Shown here in pieces: positions 1 through 11,975 of a DNA stretch of 64,000 nucleotides. Each line of letters begins with the position of its first letter. Position 1 is the first letter of the stretch. The notes beneath the pieces are model-generated. The model ran no database searches, was not told where the DNA came from, and saw nothing but the letters and a program-made list of their open reading frames with translations. The translations under genes were made by a program, and so were the position numbers. Source of the DNA: Plantago major (taxonomy: Eukaryota > Streptophyta > Magnoliopsida > Lamiales > Plantaginaceae); NCBI GenBank assembly GCA_026545765.1, contig CM048844.1:16438237-16502236 (forward strand), in the 5' to 3' direction.

Positions 1-2335
1 GGGTCTTCACAGACAGATGCGTCAACTAGTGGGAGACCTGCCAGTCAAGTTATTTACGAACCAAAGCCCAGAGAGCTCTGGACATCGGAAGATGCCAAGA
101 GAAATCGATTGGATGGTCAGGCTCGTAATATCATCATACGTTCTACTCCAGAGCACATACAGTGTAAACTGTGGGGTGCAAAAACGGCAAAAGTGGCCTG
201 GCAACTGATTGAAGAAATCTGTGCCGGCACTGAGAAAACGAAGGAAAATAAGTTCGAAGTTTTGAAGCTCAAATTCCAAAATTTTAAACAAGGTCCCACA
301 GAGACTCTTGAAGAACTAGATTTCCGGTTTTACAACACTTGTGAGTGACATGGCTGCACTTGGTGAAAGCAATAGATATACCCAGTCAGAAAAGATTAAG
401 ACTATTGTGAGAAGTCTAAATCATAACTGGGAGCACACAAAGTTTTTCTACTTTAACCAAGGAATGCTAGATATCACTCCAGTGGAACTTTTCTCTCACC
501 TTGCCACCGTTGACTATGAGACAACTCAAAGAGAACAAACAACTGAGAAGTTGCAGAATGTTGCTCTAGTTTCTCAAGGAACTTCTGAAAAAAAGAAAGG
601 CAAGGAGGTGACTGAGGATGCTCTTGCTTTAAAGCAAATGGGAAAATATGTCAGTCGAGAAATTGAGAGAAGAAAAGCCTGAGAGAAGCTGAAAAAGCAT
701 CTAGGCTCAAACTATCACCAGTACAAAAATATGCAAAGCTCGATGAACAAGCCGGCTCAGAAAGCATCAAGTACTGAGGAAGCAGAAATCGGAAATGATA
801 TCTGTTTCTATTGTCAGAAACCTGGTCATTTCAAGAAGGATTGTCCTACCTTCAACAAACTTAAGACATGTGACAAGAAAGATAGAAGAATCTTCAAAAG
901 AAGTCAAAGAGCTATGCTCACTGAAGAAAGGAAAAAGATCCAACTCCAACTGGATGCTCTAGACATTGAGTCTGATTCTGAGGATGAAGACTCAGATGAT
1001 TCCACACTGCCTTCTCCAGAAATGTGCAGTGTTTCTCATGAAGTAATTGACTTTGGACAAAAGAAGAAAGAAGTGTGTGGAATGGCTGAAGAGATCTTTC
1101 CAGATATCTCCAACATTGAACCTTGTCTAATGGCTGATGAGGTAACACATACTTCCTGTTATACTTATGAAAGTGATGAAGAAGGAATTAAAGATCTGGA
1201 AAATCTCAGAAGAGAACTTGATCTCTACAAAAGAGAATTTCTAATGGTCCGAGCTAGAGCCGAAATTCTTGAAGAAGAAAAGAATTCTCTTGTAAAGGAA
1301 AATTCACAAATACTCAAGATATCTGAGAAAAAGGATGCTGAAAATGCATTTCTCAAGGCTCAGATATCTGAGACCGAAAAGTCACATAAAGAAACATTGG
1401 CCAATCTTCAAAAGAAATGTGAAGATCTTCTTTCTGAGAATGAAGAACTCAAAAAGAAAGAACTATCTTTTCAATCTTATGCCAAAGCTAGTGACACTCT
1501 TACAGAAGTACAATCTTATTTAAGCGATCCTTCAGAAAAGAGAGGACTTGGGCTGGACACACACACATATAGTTCTACCACTCTGAATAAGAGTGATGAA
1601 AGACGAACATTTGTCAGTGCTCAGCAAGGTGATTCCCAAACAATCTACGGTATCGGTCAGAAAGCTAAGGTTGTTGACAAAGGAAAGGCAGTTGCGACCA
1701 AGCCTTTGTGGGAAAAACAAGTCCCAAGAAAAACTGTTGGGAATGTTTCTGAAAAGAAACATAACACTGAAAAGTGTTATCACCCACAGTGCTATGTCTC
1801 TCAGAAAGGAAAAATTGCAGGAGCTGACAAATTCTCCTATGTCACATTTTCTGGAAAGAAAATAGATTATCCAGAGACTAGCAAAGCTGCTGAGAAAAGA
1901 TCTCAGATAGCACCAGGTGCTCGGAATGGTATTGGCTATAAAGCCATCGGGAAACAACTTGCTCATGAGTACCAACAAGAGCAAGAACGATGGTTAAAGG
2001 CTAGAATTACTCACAGAAATTATCATAAGTGGAAAATGAATCAAGCCACTGAAAATCTGAATGCCAGGGCTAGAAGAAATCTGTCTAGGAAAGGTAAGTT
2101 TGCTGAGAAGCAGACTCAGAAACCTGGCAGGTATCTGAAAGCACCAAATGGAGCACCAAGGAACACACCAAGGAAGAAAATAGTTCTTAATAACAATGAT
2201 ACTAATCATTTAACTAAAATTCTTCCTTATGTTCCTGTTAGACAAAAGAATGTTCCTAAGAAATTCATTCAAAAATGGATTCCTACTGGAAGATTCTTTA
2301 GTCCAGATGGTTCCATTGTTGGTATGAGAACCTAA
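1..2335 (+). pseudogene. gag: gag (capsid-nucleocapsid) of the Sirevirus-type element, broken
   Basis: The gag region is open from base 1 in frame 1 and continues from beyond the window. A frameshift near 337-341 moves it to frame 2, and an in-frame TGA lies at 680-682. A CX2CX4HX4C zinc knuckle (CFYCQKPGHFKKDC) lies at about 803-845. A charged, Glu/Lys-rich coiled-coil stretch follows at about 1180-1470, then a basic Lys/Arg-rich tail to a TAA at 2333-2335. The protease continues in the same frame after this stop. The long basic and coiled-coil extension after the zinc knuckle is unusual for ordinary copia gag but fits Sireviruses. Known role: Gag forms the virus-like particle and binds the RNA. 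Confidence 0.88.
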
Positions 2336-2353
2336 TCTCCTGTTTCCTGTTTT

Positions 2354-2773
2354 GTGCAGAACACTCTAAAGACTAATTCAAAGTGGCATTTTGATAGTGG
2401 ATGTGGGAATCACATGAAAGGAGACAAAGCAAATCTGATTGACTACAAAAAGTGCAATGATGGACCAATTATCAGGTTTGCTGGAGGAGATGAAAATCCA
2501 ACCATAGGTTTTGGCAATTTGAAGTTAGGAGCCCTTACAATTTCTGAAGTACTTCATGTAAAGGGATTGAAATATAATCTACTAAGCATTAGTCAACTAG
2601 TAGACAAAGGGTACACTGTCAAGATCAAGTCAAAACTACGTAAAGTGATTGACAATGAGTCAAAGCAGACAGTCTTGGTTGCAAGGCGTAAGGGAAATCT
2701 TTATGTTGCTAATTGGGCATCCGCCACAACTGAAGAATGTCTCATGGTGAGTCAATCTGGCCACACTGAATAA
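2354..2773 (+). pseudogene. pol: pol: aspartic protease segment
   Basis: This is the copia-type aspartic protease at the start of pol. The active-site motif is DSGCGNHM (about 2393-2416), in the usual W-x-x-DSG context, followed by the hydrophobic VLHVKGLKYNLLS core typical of copia proteases. It is in the same frame (frame 2) as upstream gag, separated only by the TAA at 2333. It ends at another in-frame TAA (2771-2773) just before the GAG-pre-integrase motif. Both stops look like decay, although a stop at a gag-pol junction could in principle be recoded. Known role: processing of the Gag-Pol polyprotein. Confidence 0.88.
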
Positions 2774-4030
2774 AATTGGCTATGGCATAAAAGAATGAGT
2801 CACTTGAATTTTAAAACTCTGAATAAGCTAGCCAAGAAAGAGATGGTGGTTGGTTTACCCAAAATGGCATATAGAAAAGAAGGTGTATGCTCAGCTTGCC
2901 AAATGGGAAAACAATCCAAAACATCTTTCAAGTCTAAAACTAGACATTCCAGTGAAAGGCCACTGCAAATGTTACATATGGATCTTTTTGAATCCTCTGT
3001 AACTAGTTATGCAGGAAAGAAGTATGGTCTGGTTGTTGTTGATGATTACTCAAGATTCACTTGGGTTGTCTTTCTCAAACACAAATCTGATGCAAGGGTT
3101 GAGATACCCAACTTGCTGAATAAGCTCGAAGTCATGAAAAATAACAAGGTATCTGTAATCAGAACAGACCATGGTACTGAGTTTGTGAACCAATATATAA
3201 AAGAGTTTTGTACTTGCAAAAGTATACAACATCAACTATCTTCTGTAAGGAGACCACGACAAAATGGTGTTGCTGAAAGAAATAATAGGACCCTGAAAGA
3301 AGCAGCAAGAACAATGCTTGCTGACACTGAAATAAGTGAAATTTATTGGGTTGAAGCTGTAAACACATCATGCTACACTCAAAATAGATGTCTGATTAAC
3401 AAACACCATGACAAAACTCCTTACGAGCTTTTCATTGGTAGACCCCCTAGTATCAAACATCTAAGGGTGTTTGATTGCAGATGTTTCGTTCTTAACAATG
3501 GAAAAGAATACTTGAGAACATTTCAACCAAAGGCAGATGAAGGAGTATTTCTTGGTTATTCTCTGAATAGCAAAGCCTATAGAATCTACAACAAAAGAAC
3601 GCAAAAGATTGAGGAATCTGTTCATGTAGTATTCTATGAAGAAAACAAGAAAGTACTCTTGAATGATGATCTCTCAGATAGGCTCAAAGAACTGATGATT
3701 AAAGATTCTGAAAAAGGATCCTCATAAGGAAACAATTCTATCATTCAAATAGAGGATGAGTCTGACGATGAAAAGCAACCTATGCTTAGTAACAGCCAGA
3801 TGACTCTAAGACATGATGAAGAATTTCCGATGAGAATTCCAGAAATGGAACAGGTTACTGAGAACCTTCATCATAAAAAAGTAAATGAAAATGAGATTGC
3901 TGAAATGCAAGATTCATATATCTCTAACACTGAAAGAGTGTCAGATATCCATGGCATTTCCCATGTGTCAGATATCTCAGATACTGCACAAGTATCTTAT
4001 CAAGATCATATTGATTCACATTCAAAATGA
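2774..4030 (+). pseudogene. pol: pol: GAG-pre-integrase and integrase segment
   Basis: The frame resumes after the stop at 2771 with the pre-integrase motif (W-L-W-H-x-R-M-S-H-L). A zinc-binding HHCC region follows (CSACQMGKQSK). The rve core has its catalytic Asp in LHMDLFESS (about 2980), the second Asp in IRTDHGTEF (about 3160) and the Glu in GVAERNNRTL (about 3275). The TAA at 3725-3727 interrupts the frame, and acidic low-complexity linker sequence continues in frame to 4030. A frameshift near 4020-4030 then leads into the RT frame. Known role: insertion of the cDNA copy into chromosomes. Confidence 0.9.
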
Positions 4031-5303
4031 TATTGATCCTACTAGTTCAAAATCCATTATGAAATGGATAAGAAATCATCCTGCAAAGGATGTGATTGGT
4101 CCCATAGACCAAGGAGTTAGAACTAGAAGAGCAATCGCTGAAAATGCAAATTGTCTCTATGGATGTTTCATCTCAAACATTGAACCAAAGACTATAGAAG
4201 AAGCATTAAAGGATCAAGATTGGATCTCTGCAATGCAAGAAGAGTTGGATCAATTTGAGAGAAACAAAGTCTGGAAACTGGTTCCATTTGTTGACGGAAT
4301 ATCTGTAATCGGAACCAAGTGGGTTTTCAGAAACAAAATGAATGAGTCTGGTAAAATAACCAGAAACAAAGCTAGGTTGGTTGCCAAGGGATTCACCCAG
4401 ACTGAAGGACTAGATTTTGATGAATCTTATGCACCAGTTGCAAGATTGGATGCAATAAGACTCTTTATAGCCCTTGCAGCTTATAATGACTTTACAGTTT
4501 ATCAGATGGATGTCGAGAGTGCATTTCTAAATGGTGAACTTGCTGAGGAAGTCTATGTTGAGCAACCACCAGGTTTTGAAGTTTCCTCAGAAAGTAGGAT
4601 GGTCTATAAGCTTCAGAAAGCTATGTATGGGCTGAAACAAGCTCCAAGAGCATGGTATGATACATTGGCCAGATACCTACTAGAAAGTGGTTTCAAGAAA
4701 GGAGATGTTGATAAAACACTCTTCACGTTGAACCATGATGGGAAACTACTTTTAGTTCAAGTATATGTTGATGACATCATATTTGGATCTAAAGACAAGC
4801 AACTTTGTGAAGACTTTGATGAACTCCTGAAATGTAAATTTGAGATGAGCATGATGGGAGAATTGAATTACTTCCTAGGGCTGCAAGTCAAGCAACTCAA
4901 TGATGGAATATTCATTAGTCAAACAAAGTATGCAAAGGACATGCTCAATAAGTTTAATCTAAAGCCTTCTGAAAAGAATGCTAAGATACCAATGAGCATT
5001 GGAACCAAAATGACCTATACTGAATCTGACAAGAGTGTTGAAGAACACAAGTATATGAAATTGATTGGATCTCTCATGCCTCACCCAAGTAGACCTGATA
5101 TTCAATATGCAGTTGGAGTGTGTGCTAGATTTCAGACAAATCCAATGCAATCACACTACAACATTGCTATAAAAATATTGAGGTATGTAAAAGGTACTGT
5201 AGAAGTTGGATTGTGGTATCCAAAAGATAGTGGATTGAGTTTGGTTGGCTATTCAGATGCCGACTATGTTGGTCATTGCTTGATAGAAAAAGCACCTCAG
5301 TAA
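4021..5303 (+). pseudogene. pol: pol: reverse transcriptase segment
   Basis: This is a copia-type RVT_2 reverse transcriptase. Visible motifs are the entry block around [18 protein letters not shown] (about 4225), the [11 protein letters not shown] block, the [13 protein letters not shown] block containing the first catalytic Asp (about 4503), [12 protein letters not shown] (about 4625) and the catalytic VYVDDIIFG motif (about 4763). It lies in frame 3, after a frameshift from the integrase frame near 4020-4030. A second frameshift near 5270 separates it from RNase H. The RT body itself has no internal stop, so it is the best preserved part of pol. Confidence 0.92.
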
Positions 5304-5731
5304 CTTGTCAATTTCTTGGTGCTAGATTGATATCTTGGTTCAGCAAGAAACAAAATTCAATTGCCACATCTACCACAGAGGCTGAATATATTGCTGCTGG
5401 GTGTTGTGCTTCACAGATATTGTGGATACAACAACAACTCAGAGACTATGGACTCAATGAAGAGAAAACTCCCATTTTCTGTGACAACACAAGTGTCATT
5501 TTCATAACTCATAATCCTAAGTTTCATGCAAGAACAAAGCACATTGATGTTAGACACCACTTCATCAGAGACCATGTTGAAAAGGGCAATATAGAGATAC
5601 TCAAGATTGGCACTGAAGACCAACTTGCAGATATCTTCACTAAGCCACTACAAGAAAGTAGATTCTTAGCCTTAAGACACAGTCTTGGACTAATGGAGCA
5701 ACCAAAGAATTGGAAAAGTTCAGATATCTGA
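5271..5731 (+). pseudogene. pol: pol: RNase H segment and C-terminus
   Basis: The copia RNase H begins at GYSDADYVG at the end of the RT frame, is frameshifted near 5270, and continues in frame 2 through [22 protein letters not shown] and FCDNTSVIF. It ends with the copia C-terminal signature, including the HIDVRHHFIRD and DQLADIFTKPL motifs. The stop is at 5729-5731. Together with the RT this completes the ordinary copia pol; everything further right before the LTR is additional gene content. Confidence 0.9.
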
Positions 5732-6458
5732 AGAAGATATCAAAGGAGAGAGAAAAGGAATCTGGAACGGGTATCCAGAAATCAAAGGCTAAAGGGTAAA
5801 ATGGCTATTTGAAGATTTCTGAGACGGGTACTCAGATATCTAGATCACTCAGTGAGGGGGAACACAAAAAGAGAATAGTACAACTGTCTACAGTTAACTA
5901 CTATCTTGAAATTTGTATTATTTCTATCTTTGTGAAAAACTTTGAAAAGACAACAAGTATATAAGATAGAATCAAATACAAACAGTGTTCTCATTCACAT
6001 AGAAACGTGATTCAGATAGCTAATAGCCAACATTCATTAAATGGGCACAATTACAATTGTTAATTGTGATCATTGCTGAAGAAGCAATGGTGACCCTTGA
6101 TGAAATGGGCAATTGATCTTTACGGCAGAGATTAATTCTCGGTAAATAGTGGACTGTTAAAATTCCGACATGGCCCACTATGCATTTAATGCCGAACAAA
6201 CTTTACCCACGCCTGTCTGCAATTCACAGATACGTATATACAAAACCAATTTGTATGTATATGTTTGTCTGAATTTCGTTGCTATATATAAGGATTTTGG
6301 CAAAACAAATTACTTTCGCCTAATCCAACATTCAGACTTGCACAAGAATAGCAAAAACCATTCTTCAACCTCTGCAAATTTCTGTTAGTTTTTCTGCAAA
6401 GAATCACTAATCTCTCAATCTCTTTCAAACTTTCAAAACACTTGCACTATATAAAGAG
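5732..6458 (+). other. Spacer between pol and the third gene, with a central purine-rich tract
   Basis: No coding sequence is seen. At about 5854-5862 there is a purine run (GAGGGGGAA) resembling an internal polypurine tract. The palindromic AGATATCT/GATATC motif recurs at 5722-5840. The right half, 6180-6458, reads like an upstream promoter and 5' leader, with TATA-like sequence and a CT/CA-rich leader. Confidence 0.55.
6283..6293 (+). promoter_or_regulatory. Candidate internal TATA box for the third retrotransposon gene
   Basis: TATATATAAGG lies about 170 bp upstream of the first ATG (6459). The intervening 6300-6450 is a C/T- and A-rich stretch like a plant 5' leader. A second TATA-like sequence (CTATATAAAG, 6447-6456) lies almost on the ATG, which would exclude that ATG from a transcript started there. 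Transcript 5' ends would decide between them. The internal promoter is inference. Confidence 0.35.
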
Positions 6459-9400
6459 ATGGCTCCTAAGCGTTCGTCTACCCGTAAACCCGATCTTCTA
6501 ATCATCTGATGCTGAAAAGCAAGCACCAGAGCTGGTTATAGTGAACAATCGATTGGTAGGAGACTTTAATCCCGATCATTGGACTTCAAATCACAGAATA
6601 ATTTGGGGTGGTGCCATGATTGAGGAATACCTCACGGCTGTTGTTGAAAATCAAGCCGATAGAAAGCTAATTCTTGACATGCTTGAAAAGGCACAAATCA
6701 AGAATTTTCTATCTGCTCTTCCTAGTGGAATTTCTTCACTGGATGTGTTAAAATTCTACAATAACTCCAGGATTATATCCTGTGTTTCTGAAGGCACTGC
6801 AATAGTGTCTATAAAAACTAAAGTCCAAGGAAAGGAAATCCTTTCGGACTTAACAACTTTCTGTAAGTTGTTTGATCTTCAAAATCTTGGAAAGGATTTT
6901 GAAATAGACACCAAGGATGATGATCTCCTTGAAGGTGTAAAAGCAATATGTCTGATGTGTGTGATCTTGAGAAACCAGATACACCCACTGATTTCAAGCT
7001 TGCTGACATCAGAACCAGACATCTGCTGGTTCATTGGGATGTGTTGGCATGCATTCTTCACAGATGCTTTGATGGTCTACAAGGAGGTGCTAACCAGATA
7101 AGCCAAGAACGCTGGATGATGATGTTCTTGTGGCAACAACAAGACAAAATGCTGGAAAACCCTTTCAATTGGGGAAAGTACGCCTTTATGAAGTTTGTGA
7201 AGAAGATTCAAGGCTTTGAGCCTAAAATCACTAAGGGAATTGCTGAGCCAAAGGCCACAGTAAGCTATGGTCTAAAGATATGCTACTTGCTGGAGAAGCT
7301 TGGCATTGAGCTTAGAGAGAAGGCTGATATAGCCAACAGTAACCTACTCTACAAATATGAGTATACGAACTTGATGAAAAAGGTTATTGGATCTCAGAAA
7401 GGTTCCAAGAAGTGAAAGACTGAAGAGGTATCTGAGGGAAAGGTTGCGACCAAGAAGCCCAGAACTTCACGAAAGAAGTCTGCTAGCAAATCAGTAGACA
7501 CACCCATTGAGGTTGTCGATTCCTAGATACCTGCCGCCACTGCCGATGAACTCATAAATGCAGATGAACCCATCAATGCTGCAAAAGAGTTATCGGCTAC
7601 TGAACAAGTAGACTCAGCAAGAGAAAGTGCTTTCAGAAATGTTAAGACTATTGCCGAAAGCCTTGCTGATGAACTCATCAATGCTGCTAAAGAAAGTAGT
7701 GATAGATACCAAGCCTTATCTACAGAAACTGCAGGGATTATGGATCAATCAGTTCCTAATGCTAATGAGAGCTCTGACGATGAAGATGATGAATTAGTCA
7801 TCTCTCAAGTCCTAGAAAAATCAAAAAGGGCTAAGGTTACTGAAAAAGTAACTGGTGTAGAGGTATCTGAAGAAGAACCTACACCACAGGTTGCTGAACA
7901 AGCACCTGTTTCAAAGGTTGCTGAAAAAGCAACTGTGTTCAAGGTCACTGGACAAATTACAACATCAGAGCAAGAGAGACTGAAAGATATTGAAGATGCT
8001 CTGATGAGTGATAGCTTAGTATTGGAGTATACTGCCATTGCCTCAACACTTAACAGTCTGTCTCAGGTACAACAACCACAACAGCCAGATGTGAATACTG
8101 CTGAAATGGTACTTGAGTTACATAAACCAGCATCTTTCATTGCTGAAGAAAATCCTGCAAAAGAGCAGGTTCCCCAACTCAATGAGAGGGATCAAACAGA
8201 GGCATCTGCTCAGAATGATCAACTAGGGGAGGCAACTGAGTTACATACTCAGGAAAGGTCTGAAGTACCTGAAACTTCAAATAAAGAAGCTGAAATGGAA
8301 CAACAAGACCAAAACATAGAAGGGTCACAAGTTCCAGAGACCAATCAGCCTGACACTACTCAGGTAGCTGAATGGTTTAACTCTCTGCCTGTGATAATTT
8401 GTTTTTATCAATCTTGTTATTTAATAAAATTTCTTTGTTACAGACTGAATTAGAAACACAAGAACAAGAGGAAGCTGAAAAGCTTGCCTCAGAGACTGAG
8501 AAGGGGGCTACCACAACCTCACCTCTTAAGGAATCTAAGCCTGTGCTACAGGTGATAGAGAGTTCCTTAAGATATTACTTTTCAGATATTTGTTAATACA
8601 CTTAATTAATTAAGTGGATGTTTCTAATAGGCTCCAACTGAGAAAGAAGAAGATAAGGCAGTAATGCCAGAAAAGGACCCAGAAACCGTCAATGTTTCTG
8701 AAGAAAATGTCATTGAGCCTTCTAGTGTGAAGGTATATGAAAATCAGTGATAAACATTCTTCATTATGGGTTAATTTAAATTCTTCTCTAATTACTCAAT
8801 ACTTTCTACTTACAGGCTCATTCAGAAGTAGAAGTGCAAGGGGAAAGAGTTGCGACATCCCCTGCACCCATGGAAATTGATGAAGCCCCCAAGGCAACAT
8901 CACCAGAAAGACCACCAGAAACTGAGAATGTTTCTGCGAAAAATGATTCTGTGCCTCCTGTTGAGGAAGTAAGTGGAAAACTCAGAATTCATTGAAGCTT
9001 AATTGCATAAATTCTTTCATGACAATTTCCTAAGTATTGTGATAATTTTAATTCTCAGGATCAAGCAGAAAGAAAAGTTGATGAGGATCAGACTTCCAAG
9101 TATCCACCTCACAACAAGATATCTGAGGCACCCCCTGCCTCAGTAGTACAAGTCTCTGAGCCCGATGTACTCATTCAGGCTCAAACAAGTGCCACTAAGG
9201 TCCCTGTTGATGAGAAAGAGGACCTGCTTCCTTTCTTCAAGGAACACACTTTGCCAAAGCATCTGAAATGCTTCAAGAAATGGCAAAAGCTCCGATGCTC
9301 CGATCTATCTGAAATCTTAAAGGTGATTGATCACCACACAAGGAGAGCACGAGCCCTTGACTTGGAAAACTACGTCCATGCAATGTTCCCCACCGAGCAA

Positions 9401-11975
9401 TATTCTTTCGGAACATTGATGGATAAGGATTTTGCCAAGGAAGTGGCCAGAAAGCTGATCCAAGCTTTCAACCAAGCGGATGGTCAGACCAGACTACAGA
9501 TGGCATTCAAGCCTACTTTGCCCCAGACTATACAATACATACCCTCTGAACAAGAGGAAGTTAATGGGCAAACGGTCACTATTCCAGAAGTGATCAACCT
9601 GGTCTCTGAAGATGAAGAAGAGAAGGAAACTGATGAGAACAATTATGAAGATCCTCCTTCTGACCATCACAAGGATGAGGATAAGAAAGATGATGATGAT
9701 GCCCCTGCACTAGGGACATGAGGGATTCCACAAGGAAACAATGCCTCAGCTACTGAAAAGCACACTGAGAGGACATCACAGCAATCCCCTCCTCCATCTC
9801 ATAAATCTACCCATCCATCCCCCCAACACAAAGACACTACTGAACAAGTAGTTGATCACTCTGAGGAAACAACTCGGAAAATATCAGACGCACAAGCCAG
9901 AGTTGCTCAACTCAAACAACTGTTGGAGGAAGAACAACAACTACATCTTCAACTGGAAGAAAAGATAGCTGAATCCAGAGTCAAGCTAGACAAACTTGAC
10001 GAACAAACACGCAAGGAAACGCAAGCTTACTCTGAGATTAAAGAGCTACGGGAAGTTGTTGACTATATTACTAAGGAGTTAGATGCTGAACAAGCATTTG
10101 AAGCAGAGCATGATGCTAAAGCTGCATCTTCACCAAAGAAACCATCCTCCAAAGGTAAGAAACCCATATCTGAGATGGTTGCCGCTTTCAGAAACCTTGA
10201 TGAAGAAGTACAAGAGGATGAAGATCACTAGGCTGATGACTCAGATGATGAAGAAGATAGAACCTTGGCAGAACATGCAAATGTTCACTTAGGAGTTTCT
10301 CACCTAAAGAGAAAACTGATAGCTCCTCAAAGCTTCAGTAAGAAACCAAATCTCAACTCCCATGATTACATGGACAGATACCAGGTTCTGGTAACTCTAA
10401 GAAAGGAGTTGTCTCAACAAAATAAAGAAGTAATTTCATTAGTCCCTGCTGAAATGAAAAAGTTCACTGAGCTAATCACTCAAAGAACAACAAGCTTGGT
10501 CATTGCTCAGAGAGACCTAGGCATGGTAAGGGATGATGACAATAATCTTGCTGAAAAAGCCCTCAATGAGGCTAGCTATGCTGCTGGAAAAGTAGATGCT
10601 ACTCAAGGCCCACTGGCAGAGCTCACTGCTAAGAATACTGGTCTTATCAAACAAAATCAGGAGCTCAAGGCCACTTTGGAACAACTGGTTGCTGCTTACA
10701 ACTATCTGCTAGGCAATTTTAACTCCCTTTCAAAATCCTTTGTGATTCTTAGTCAGTCAACAATGACTAAGGGGGACGAATTTCAAGATGCTCAGAGAGG
10801 AAGAGGAAGAGGAAGAGGAAACAAAAGAAAATTTGAACAACCACCTCTCAGAATTAATGAGCCCTCCTCCAGTCAGACTGCTCTACAGATAGTGGCCACC
10901 ACTCAGCACCTTCCTGGAAAAGGAATGACAACAAGGGCCAGAGCACAGAAACCTCCAAGGAGTACCAAGGCTCCAAGGAGAAGACAAGTAAGAGGGATTG
11001 ATGAGTCTTCTGAAGAAGAAGAAGGAGGAGGAGGAGGAGGAGGAGGAGGAGGAGGAGGAGGAGGAGGCCAAATCAAATCCCTGGGCAATGAAGAAGGCTG
11101 CAAAACTCTCACAAGAATTAATCTTGATGATGATGATGAAGAGACTGATGAAGATGAAGCTCCTATTCACAGAAAAAGAAAAATTGATAGCCTAACTGAG
11201 CCCATAGCTGCAAAGCCTTTGGCAGCTAAAACACCCTCTGGAAATACCAAGTCTATCCAGGGTGGTTCTTCAAGCAATCCCCCAAGGGAGAATTCAAGGC
11301 AAATGAGGAATAAACTAAGAGCTGAAAGAAGAAAAAGTCAACTTCCACTCAGGATAGAAGAAGCCAGAATTGAGTATGTGAAGACTGGCAATAACTCATC
11401 TGTCTACAGGTGCATTAATCAGAAGAATGGCTACTGGATTCTGGAACTTAAGCATCTACTGGTAAATTCAAAATTTCCAGAACCAATTCATAAACAACTC
11501 ATGGCATGGAGAAAAGACAAGCCAATCTTGATTAACACCAACCACATCAAAGCCTGGTTGGATTTTGAAGTAATTAAGAGAATAGAATCCATGAAAAATG
11601 ACCTCTCTAATGAATGTCCTTATGGAAAGCCAGATGATGTGCACAGAATTCCCAACGTCACTGGAACAGGCACAAGAGCAAGACTTGTTGTGGAACCCTA
11701 TGAGTCCTTCTACTTGACTGAAGATCAATACAAGGGTGACATCAGATATCTGAAGATCATATATGAATACTTCAAGCTATCGAATATCAGAATCGAGCAT
11801 GCCTGGAAGTGGGGAAAGTATCTGTGGGTCAAGCACTTTGCCAAGAAGAATCCTACCAAAACCTACAAGGGAAGTCTGTGGATTTGCCAGAGACACAGAG
11901 ATGATTGTCAGAACACTTCTCTATGACTATTCTGATGATATCAAAAGGTTTGGTGATAGGAAATTTGCAGATTGA
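6459..11975 (+). pseudogene. Third (env-like) gene of the Sirevirus-type element, with introns; broken
   Basis: The likely start is ATG 6459 (MAPKRSSTRK). A frameshift follows near 6500, and another near 6940 (frame 1 to frame 3). In-frame stops lie at 7413, 7524, 9719 and 10229, with a last frameshift near 11900; the probable original stop is 11973-11975. Four GT-AG introns, all phase 0, are readable: 8364-8443, 8552-8630, 8733-8815 and 8969-9058. The first part (6541-7415) resembles the plant retroelement domain often labelled envelope-like or putative plant transposon protein. The middle is acidic and low-complexity. A coiled coil lies at about 9890-10110. The later part holds an RGRGRGRGNKRKF basic patch, a polyglycine tract, and a more ordered C-terminal region from about 11340. 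No convincing signal peptide or membrane segment is seen, so true envelope function is doubtful. Confidence 0.72.
11024..11067 (+). repeat. (GGA)n microsatellite within the env-like gene
   Basis: An uninterrupted GGA run encodes polyglycine in the gene's frame, preceded by GAA repeats encoding Glu. A tract this pure suggests recent slippage expansion. Confidence 0.95.

Noticed and set aside
2317-2359. Tiny intron between gag and protease (GT...TTTTGTGCAG)
   Set aside because: The acceptor is convincing, but the distance is only about 40 bp, too short for a plant intron. A plain stop is simpler.
10883-11195. Minus-strand and out-of-frame reading frames rich in Ser, Pro or Glu over the GGA repeat
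   Set aside because: They are translations of the (GGA)n microsatellite in other frames, with no homology of their own.
6541-11926. True viral envelope glycoprotein
   Set aside because: No clear signal peptide, transmembrane helix or sequon pattern is visible. The label env-like reflects gene position only.
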